This document shows positions 6,241 to 10,707 of a stretch of 10,707 nucleotides of DNA, piece after piece; the stretch's first letter is position 1, and each line of letters opens with the position of its first letter. The notes beneath the pieces are model-generated. The model was not told the DNA's origin. It was given only the letters and a program-made list of their open reading frames with translations, and did not search any database. The position numbers and the translations under genes were made by a program. Source of the stretch: Leptolinea sp. UBA5366 (GTDB lineage Bacteria > Chloroflexota > Anaerolineae > Anaerolineales > Anaerolineaceae). The stretch covers positions 124,397 through 135,103 of the forward strand of contig DHPK01000007.1 in NCBI GenBank assembly GCA_002407845.1, given 5' to 3'.

Positions 6241-7755
6241 ATGGCTGAATACGTCCTTCAAATGGTTGATATCACGAAACAGTTTGGCGCTTTTACCGCT
6301 GTTGACTCAGTCAGCATTAATTTGAAAAAAGGTGAAGTTTTAACGCTGTTGGGTGAAAATGGCGCCGGAAAGAGCACTTTGATGAATGTGCTCTGTGGGC
6401 TTTATCATCCAACGCACGGAAAAATTTTCATCAATGGAAGTGAAGCAGCCATTAGCTCCCCCGCCTCCGCGGTCAGTAACGGCATTGGCATGGTTCACCA
6501 GCATTTTATGCTGGTTGAGGCGTTCACAGTTTTTCAGAACATCGTGATGGGGACCACTGCTGACCGTTCGTTTGTCATCGACGAGAAGAAGCTGCGCAAA
6601 GAAATTCAAGAATTATCCGATAAATATGGATTGAACATCGAGTTTGATAAAAAGATCACCGAGATTTCAGTCGGCGCTCAGCAGCGGGTTGAGATTTTAA
6701 AAATCCTATGGCGCGGTGCAGAGATTCTGATTTTGGACGAACCGACAGCCGTCCTAACGGACGAGGAAACAGTCGGACTTTTCCAGATCATCCGGAAACT
6801 GACCGCCGAAGGGAAATCCGTCATCTTTATCTCGCATAAAATGCGTGAAGTGATGGAAATCAGCGACAAGATTACCGTTTTACGCGCCGGGAAGGTTGTT
6901 GAGAATTTTGAGCGCGGCGCGGCTGATGAACAAACGCTCGCCAATACAATGGTCGGACGTCAGATGGTCGAAAGCACTTATGAGAAAGTCAAGTCTGCGG
7001 ACGTTCCGATTTTGGTTAGCAAGAATGTCAATTACAACAAGTCCTCCAAACACAACGGATTGAACAATGTCTCGTTCGAAATCCGCCGGGGGGAAATTTA
7101 CGGCGTGGCGGGTGTTGACGGCAATGGCCAGTCAGAACTCGCGGCGCTGGTGACCGGGCTGATCCAACCGGATGATGGCGAACTGGATCTGAAAGGGCTG
7201 CACGTCGGACTCTTTGATCCAGGCAATTTTATCGCCCAAAATGTCTCTCATATTCCGGAAGATCGGAACAAAATGGGACTGGTGTGCGATATGACGATCA
7301 AAGAAAACCTGATTCTGAAGGCGGAGACGAGTCCTGAATTCTCCCAGCTCCACGGCTGGAAACTGGACCAAAAGGCAATCAAGAATCATTCGAACAAGAT
7401 GCGTATTAAATATGACATCCGCTGCCGCACGACTGACCAGCTGGTTTCGCAGCTTTCAGGCGGGAACCAACAGAAAGTCATTCTGGCGCGCGAAATGGAA
7501 CGCAAACCCGATCTTTTGATTGCAGTCCACCCCATCCGCGGGCTGGATATCGGCGCGGCGCAGTTCATCCATGACCAACTGATCCAAGCCAGAGATGCTG
7601 GTTGCGCGATCCTGCTGATTTCGACCGACTTAGCAGAAGTGTTGCTGATTTCGGATCGGATTTCGGTGATGTATGAAGGGCGAATGATCGGGGAATTTGA
7701 CGGTGCCAACCCGCCGATGGATAAAATCGCGCTGGCGCTGAGCGGTCAGCAATAG
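6241..7755 (+). CDS. BMP-family ABC transporter ATPase, two fused ABC domains (operon 2)
   Basis: This 504-residue ATPase energises the operon 2 importer. Domain 1 has Walker A GENGAGKST (38-46), Q-loop Gln87, signature ISVGAQQ (142-148), Walker B EILILDEP (161-168) and H-loop His199. Domain 2 has the Lys-less P-loop GVDGNGQSE (291-299), IPEDR (338-342), signature LSGGNQQK (405-412) and a Walker B without acidic residues, LLIAVHP (425-431). I chose ATG 6241 over the in-frame TTG at 6196 because AAAAAGGA ends 6 bases before it, residues align from there with the operon 1 paralog, and the earlier start would put the 6188-6222 stem-loop inside coding sequence. It is the last gene of the operon. 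No intrinsic terminator is visible downstream on this strand. Confidence 0.95.
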   Translation: MAEYVLQMVDITKQFGAFTAVDSVSINLKKGEVLTLLGENGAGKSTLMNVLCGLYHPTHGKIFINGSEAAISSPASAVSNGIGMVHQHFMLVEAFTVFQNIVMGTTADRSFVIDEKKLRKEIQELSDKYGLNIEFDKKITEISVGAQQRVEILKILWRGAEILILDEPTAVLTDEETVGLFQIIRKLTAEGKSVIFISHKMREVMEISDKITVLRAGKVVENFERGAADEQTLANTMVGRQMVESTYEKVKSADVPILVSKNVNYNKSSKHNGLNNVSFEIRRGEIYGVAGVDGNGQSELAALVTGLIQPDDGELDLKGLHVGLFDPGNFIAQNVSHIPEDRNKMGLVCDMTIKENLILKAETSPEFSQLHGWKLDQKAIKNHSNKMRIKYDIRCRTTDQLVSQLSGGNQQKVILAREMERKPDLLIAVHPIRGLDIGAAQFIHDQLIQARDAGCAILLISTDLAEVLLISDRISVMYEGRMIGEFDGANPPMDKIALALSGQQ

Positions 7756-8189
7756 TAATCCTGAGAATCAGCCTGTCTGCGTGACTTTGCCCCGGCAGCT
7801 GCCAGGAAGCCGCGTTATTGGCACGCTCCACGATTGTTTCAAATTGTAAATTTCACTGATATTTTGCCGTCCTTATCCGCCTGAACCTATCGGCGTGATC
7901 ATGAACGGATTTGCCCTTTCCCGTTTGAAAACTGGAGCTGCTGCTGATTTTGGGCAAACCCTTCAATCTTCATCATCTATCGGATATTTTTTCCAATTTA
8001 AATGGTCGTCTCGATGACTTAGGATGATCCGACCCGCCCGTTCTCCATCCCTTCGGATACCAGTTGGCAATAGAACTGTGCGCTATCAACAAAAGTGCCA
8101 AACATTTGACATTTGTCTCATGAAATACAGATCGCCGCCTCTTCGCGCAAATTACTTTGATCCAACTGAATAGCGATAATAAAAAGCCA
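7756..8189. other. Gene-free convergent intergenic region
   Basis: About 430 bases lie between the end of operon 2 and the terminator of the opposing ribonuclease gene. No open frame here has a ribosome site or recognisable protein features. A 10-bp palindrome GGCAGCTGCC (7794-7803) and a distant TTTGCCC/GGGCAAA pair (7910-7916 and 7952-7958) are visible but have no T-run. A good -35 word (TTGACA, 8106-8111) has no matching -10 and no gene to serve. No terminator for operon 2 was found. Confidence 0.6.
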
Positions 8190-8219
8190 ATCCCCTCATT
8201 TATGAAACCATGAGGGGAT
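8181..8219 (-). terminator. Rho-independent terminator of the RNB ribonuclease gene
   Basis: On the minus strand, ATCCCCTCAT and ATGAGGGGAT (plus-strand bases 8190-8199 and 8210-8219) form a perfect 10-bp stem with a 10-base loop. The sequence then reads TGGCTTTTTATTATC, placing a five-T run four bases after the stem. It lies about 90 bases past the ribonuclease stop. On the plus strand no T-run follows, so it should act in one direction only. Confidence 0.75.
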
Positions 8220-8274
8220 CGGAAAAGTATTTAAAATAGCTGTGATTTTTCTAAAAAATTATCCGGCCGAATCT

Positions 8275-8295
8275 CGTGCAGACTAAACCTGCACG
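8275..8295 (-). other. Short 3' hairpin just after the RNB gene
   Basis: CGTGCAG (8275-8281) and CTGCACG (8289-8295) form a perfect 7-bp stem with a 7-base loop, 16 bases past the ribonuclease stop on the minus strand. The nearest T-run on that strand comes about 18 bases after the stem, which is far for termination. It is the first of two hairpins in the 3' region and may stabilise or slow the transcript end. Confidence 0.5.
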
Positions 8296-8311
8296 CTCCG
8301 GGAAACTCTGA

Positions 8312-9808
8312 TCAGCGTCTAACTTTCTTCAGCCGCTTGAAGTCTATGTATCCGCGTTCAACATCAACGCCGCTCAATTCGACTTGAATCGAATCGCCGA
8401 CATCCAGCCCAGAAGTGCCAGACACCAGCTTTCCTTCGACCGGCAGTTCAATGATCCGCACCCAATATCCTTTCGGTGAGGCGCCGGTGACGAAGCCATT
8501 AAAGACCTCACCGATTCGATTTTCGAGCACCAGCGCGGCGGCGGCTTTACCGGTTTTCCGCTCAACTTTTGTCGCAATGTCTTCCTGATCAGTGATATGT
8601 TTCGCCAGTTTTTCTAAATTTTCAAATGAATAGGGGGCTGGCTCCTCTTTCAGTGCCGCTTTCAGCAGACGCTGGGTGACCAGATCTGGGTAGCGCCGGT
8701 TCGGGGCAGTTGAATGGGTATATTCCTTGACGGACAAGCTGAAATGCCCTGGAGCGCGACGTCCGGGTTTTTCTGCCAGGTATTCGCCCGAGCCGAGCAG
8801 TTTGATGATCGTCAGAGACAAATCGGGGAAACGCGCTGCATCATCCTCTTTTTCCTTCATCAGAAACTCATTCAGCGCAATCGAATCCGGTTTTTTAGGC
8901 AGTTCAAAGTTATATTGTGCTGCCACATCCACAATTCGATCCCAGCGCTTTGGAATCTGCACCACTCTGCGGATCGATGGGAATTTTTTGGCGTTCAGGA
9001 ATCGCGCCGTAACGCTGTTAACAGCGATCATGAAATCTTCAATCAGCTCTTTGGTGCGGTTGCGCTGTTCAATTTTCAATTCAACAACCTCATCGCCATC
9101 GAAAATTGGTTTTGACTGAATCGTCTCAAGCGTTAGCGCGCCATGTTCATACCGCTTTTTTCGCAATGCCTGAGCAGCCTGATCCTGAATGCGAATGTTT
9201 TCCGCCAGTCCAGCCACTCGTTCCAGCGCTGCGGGCATCGGCGCGTCATGCTCCAGCCAGTCTGCCAGACCGTCATAAGCCAGTTTTGCATGATTGCGAA
9301 CCAGTGCGCGGTAGATATCGGACAGGACAACTTCACCAGTAGGGGAGATCACCATCTCAGTGACCATCGCCAGCCGATCCTCGTCAGGATTCAGCGAAGT
9401 CAGATCAGTGGAAAGTTTCTCCGGCAACATCGGAAAAATCTCGGCCGGCGTATAGACGGTCGCTGTATTCTGCCCGGCATGGTCATCAATCGCAGACCCT
9501 TTTTTCACCAGAGAATCAACATCGGCAATCGCGACCATCACGCGGATATTTCCATCTGCGAGCGCTTCTGCAACGGTGATCTGATCCAGATCGCGCGAAT
9601 CATCATTGTCAATCGATGACCAGAGCAAATGCCTCAGGTCGCGAATTTCACTCTCATCATCCGCTTCCGCTGGAGAATTGAAACGGCTGACTTCTTCAAG
9701 CGTCTTTTGCGAAAATTCAGTCACCAGCCCGCTTTCGATCATCGACTCGCGCGCAATCCGCTTCAATAAAGCGCGGTCATTCTTATTCGTTGGTCTTTGA
9801 GATTTCAT
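8312..9808 (-). CDS. RNB-domain 3'-5' exoribonuclease, short form (RNase II/R family)
   Basis: This 498-residue protein belongs to the RNase II/R family, which degrades single-stranded RNA from the 3' end in the cytoplasm. The RNB domain starts almost at once: SIDNDDSRDLDQ (65-76) is the catalytic acidic cluster. It is followed by VAIADVDSLV (92-101), PMLPEKLS (126-133), SLNPDEDR (138-145) and the late RNA-binding motif YTHSTAPNRRYPD (363-375). The C-terminus (about 432-498) looks like an S1/OB-type fold. E. coli RNase II (about 640 residues) and RNase R (about 810) have N-terminal cold-shock domains, which are absent here. In the active site Asp67, Asp73 and Asp75 fit the family, but the fourth acidic position (Asp210 of E. 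coli RNase II) is Gln76. The start is supported by AAAGGA 6 bases before ATG and by a promoter at 9838-9865. It diverges from mraZ. Confidence 0.93.
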   Translation of the reverse strand: MKSQRPTNKNDRALLKRIARESMIESGLVTEFSQKTLEEVSRFNSPAEADDESEIRDLRHLLWSSIDNDDSRDLDQITVAEALADGNIRVMVAIADVDSLVKKGSAIDDHAGQNTATVYTPAEIFPMLPEKLSTDLTSLNPDEDRLAMVTEMVISPTGEVVLSDIYRALVRNHAKLAYDGLADWLEHDAPMPAALERVAGLAENIRIQDQAAQALRKKRYEHGALTLETIQSKPIFDGDEVVELKIEQRNRTKELIEDFMIAVNSVTARFLNAKKFPSIRRVVQIPKRWDRIVDVAAQYNFELPKKPDSIALNEFLMKEKEDDAARFPDLSLTIIKLLGSGEYLAEKPGRRAPGHFSLSVKEYTHSTAPNRRYPDLVTQRLLKAALKEEPAPYSFENLEKLAKHITDQEDIATKVERKTGKAAAALVLENRIGEVFNGFVTGASPKGYWVRIIELPVEGKLVSGTSGLDVGDSIQVELSGVDVERGYIDFKRLKKVRR

Positions 9809-9837
9809 AGCACATCCTTTTTTCCAGATTCCGATTA

Positions 9838-9865
9838 ATTATACTTTGCGTCCGAATTGGGTCAA
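9838..9865 (-). promoter_or_regulatory. Promoter of the RNB ribonuclease gene
   Basis: On the minus strand, TTGACC (plus bases 9860-9865) and a perfect TATAAT (9838-9843) are separated by 16 bases. The predicted start is near 9831, giving a short leader of about 23 bases that contains the AAAGGA ribosome site. Confidence 0.75.
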
Positions 9866-9965
9866 ACTTCGTCAGATCTATCCATTGAACTGAATAGAGA
9901 CATCGGAATTGTTGCCTTGACGAAAAACTGCCAAAAACTTTACACACGCCTCCCTTTTTAACCCC

Positions 9966-9989
9966 AAAAAACCAATTCTCAAAATTGGT
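9966..9989 (-). other. Terminator-like hairpin between divergent promoters
   Basis: ACCAATT (9971-9977) and AATTGGT (9983-9989) form a 7-bp stem with a 5-base loop. Read on the minus strand it is followed directly by five T (plus A at 9966-9970). The shape is that of a weak intrinsic terminator acting leftward, or of a dyad operator just upstream of the mraZ promoter. The stem is AT-rich, so the terminator reading is uncertain. Confidence 0.4.
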
Positions 9990-10010
9990 CAGGGATTAAA
10001 GAATTAATAC

Positions 10011-10039
10011 TTGCAATTTTTAAGCCAGGTTGTTATAAT
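10011..10039 (+). promoter_or_regulatory. Promoter of mraZ and the downstream division cluster
   Basis: TTGCAA (10011-10016), a 17-base spacer and a perfect TATAAT (10034-10039) are preceded by TG (10031-10032), giving a complete extended -10 element, TGTTATAAT. The predicted start is near 10046, inside the first copy of the CATAAAGTGG repeat. Confidence 0.88.
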
Positions 10040-10043
10040 AGGG

Positions 10044-10073
10044 CATAAAGTGGTAAAGATTCCCATAAAGTGG
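10044..10073 (+). promoter_or_regulatory. Candidate MraZ-binding repeats (autoregulatory operator)
   Basis: CATAAAGTGG occurs exactly twice, at 10044-10053 and 10064-10073, a period of 20 bp or two helical turns, so both copies face the same side of the DNA. MraZ is known to bind direct repeats upstream of its own gene. The reported mollicute consensus AAAGTG[T/G] with 10-bp periodicity is matched by AAAGTGG in both copies, and the slot between them (10057-10066) is degenerate. The repeats cover the predicted transcription start, where bound protein would block initiation. Confidence 0.75.
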
Positions 10074-10074
10074 C

Positions 10075-10101
10075 AGACTGGTGTACCAGTCTTCTGTTTT
10101 T
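10075..10101 (+). promoter_or_regulatory. mraZ leader hairpin followed by a U-run (possible attenuator)
   Basis: AGACTGG (10075-10081) and CCAGTCT (10086-10092) pair perfectly around a 4-base loop. TCTG and five T (10097-10101) follow. The hairpin lies within the predicted 5' leader, after the repeats and just before the AAAGGA ribosome site (10102-10107). It resembles a short intrinsic terminator and could attenuate transcription. It could instead be a stabilising leader stem or a protein-binding palindrome. Confidence 0.55.
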
Positions 10102-10120
10102 AAAGGACAAATTAGAAATT

Positions 10121-10564
10121 ATGTTCACTGGCATACACGAGCACACCATCGATAAGAAAGGCAGAACCTCTCTCCCGGCACGCTTCCGCGCTGACCTTGT
10201 GACCGGCGCTTATATATCCGTGGGAATCGATAAAAACCTGGTCATTTACCCGACTCAGTACTTCGAAAAGCTCGGTGCCGAAATTAGCGCCTTAAATTTG
10301 GCAGATCCAATTGCCAGAATGTATCGCCGGCGCATGTTCAACAAAGCCGAACCGATCGAGTTTGACGCCAACGGCCGTTTTCTGATCCCGCCATTTCTGA
10401 GGGACGAGTTCAACTTAGCAGACGGGGACAAGATCATTTTCGCCGGCTCCGACGAATACATCGAACTCTGGACGCAGGAAGAATGGAAGAAGGCTGAAGA
10501 AATGGTCTTCTACAATGATCAAATTACGACCGAATTCGCGCGGCTGATGAGTCCGCACACATGA
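10121..10564 (+). CDS. mraZ: MraZ, transcriptional regulator of the division/cell-wall cluster
   Basis: This 147-residue protein has two AbrB-like halves, each with the family DxxxR motif: DKKGR (11-15) and DANGR (82-86). MraZ assembles into rings, binds direct repeats at its own promoter and usually represses the dcw cluster. The N-terminus MFTGIHEHTIDKKGR is the classic family start, which fixes ATG 10121. The in-frame GTG at 10070 would add 17 unrelated residues and lies in the operator region. The best ribosome site, AAAGGA (10102-10107), is 13 bases from ATG, which is long and may keep translation low. The stop overlaps the rsmH start (ATGA). Confidence 0.97.
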   Translation: MFTGIHEHTIDKKGRTSLPARFRADLVTGAYISVGIDKNLVIYPTQYFEKLGAEISALNLADPIARMYRRRMFNKAEPIEFDANGRFLIPPFLRDEFNLADGDKIIFAGSDEYIELWTQEEWKKAEEMVFYNDQITTEFARLMSPHT

Positions 10565-10707
10565 CGGGAACGCCGGCACCGCATTTGCCGGTAATGCTGA
10601 ACGAGGTTATTGCTGCGTTACAGCCGGGAGCGGGAAAGAATTTTTTAGACGGAACGCTGGGCGCCGGCGGACACAGCGAAGCGCTGTTGGAAGCCTCCAG
10701 CCCGGAT
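10561..10707 (+). CDS. rsmH: RsmH, 16S rRNA (cytosine-1402 N4) methyltransferase, N-terminal part
   Basis: Only the first 49 codons are inside the window. RsmH (MraW) methylates N4 of C1402 in 16S rRNA using S-adenosylmethionine. Visible landmarks are HLPVMLNEVIAAL (8-20) and the SAM-binding motif DGTLGAGGHS (30-39). ATG 10561 overlaps the mraZ stop in ATGA, and no clear ribosome site precedes it, so translation is probably coupled to mraZ. The internal ATG at 10594 is rejected because the conserved HLPV lies before it. The mraZ-rsmH order is the standard start of the division cluster. Confidence 0.96.
   Translation, partial: MTGTPAPHLPVMLNEVIAALQPGAGKNFLDGTLGAGGHSEALLEASSPD

Noticed and set aside
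7794..7803. GGCAGCTGCC palindrome after operon 2, as a terminator
   Set aside because: It has no loop and no T-run follows it.
8106..8134. Consensus -35 TTGACA in the convergent gap
   Set aside because: There is no -10 at suitable spacing and no plus-strand gene downstream.
10070..10120. Upstream GTG start for mraZ
   Set aside because: The added 17 residues do not resemble MraZ, the conserved N-terminus begins at ATG 10121, and the GTG lies in the repeat and operator region upstream of the ribosome site.
1..10707. Mobile elements, CRISPR arrays, attachment sites, rRNA or tRNA genes
   Set aside because: No transposase or integrase, regularly spaced repeat array, terminal inverted repeats or conserved RNA cores were seen.

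Overview
The window looks like chromosomal DNA from a bacterium of moderate GC content. My best guess is an anaerobic member of Chloroflexota (Anaerolineae-like). The reasons are the Pro/Thr/Ala/Glu-rich linker after the lipobox of the binding protein, the nucleoside-type (BMP-family) transporters, and an mraZ-rsmH cluster start next to a short RNB ribonuclease. This placement is inference from general familiarity and was not tested.

Layout. (1) Bases 1-2446, + strand, hold the end of a BMP-family ABC transporter operon: a permease cut by the window edge, then a double-domain ATPase, closed by a clear intrinsic terminator (2526-2556). (2) Bases 2557-3007 are a gene-free, AT-rich spacer with a likely promoter near 2911-2939 and two dyads. 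(3) Bases 3008-7755, + strand, hold a complete second operon of the same family: permease A, permease B, lipoprotein substrate-binding protein, ATPase. The binding-protein gene has a stem-loop on each side. (4) Bases 7756-8311 are gene-free and hold the 3' hairpins of the opposing gene. (5) Bases 8312-9808, - strand, encode a short RNB-domain exoribonuclease with its own promoter. (6) From about 10011 to the window end, + strand, lies the start of the division/cell-wall cluster: a strong extended -10 promoter, two exact copies of a 10-bp repeat that look like MraZ operator boxes, a leader hairpin with a U-run, mraZ, and the first 49 codons of rsmH overlapping the mraZ stop.

How the genes work together. 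Operon 2 encodes every part of one importer: lipoprotein receptor, two different membrane subunits, and an ATPase with two ABC domains in one chain. By family precedent the substrate is probably a nucleoside or related purine compound. Operon 1 encodes a paralogous membrane and ATPase pair; its remaining parts would lie left of the window. MraZ probably represses its own promoter and so sets expression of the downstream division genes.

I found no mobile element, CRISPR array, RNA gene or clearly undescribed multi-gene system. The most interesting content is regulatory: the mraZ control region, the bracketed binding-protein cistron, and possible switch-like pairings around two ribosome binding sites. 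The other point of note is a substituted acidic residue in the RNB active site.
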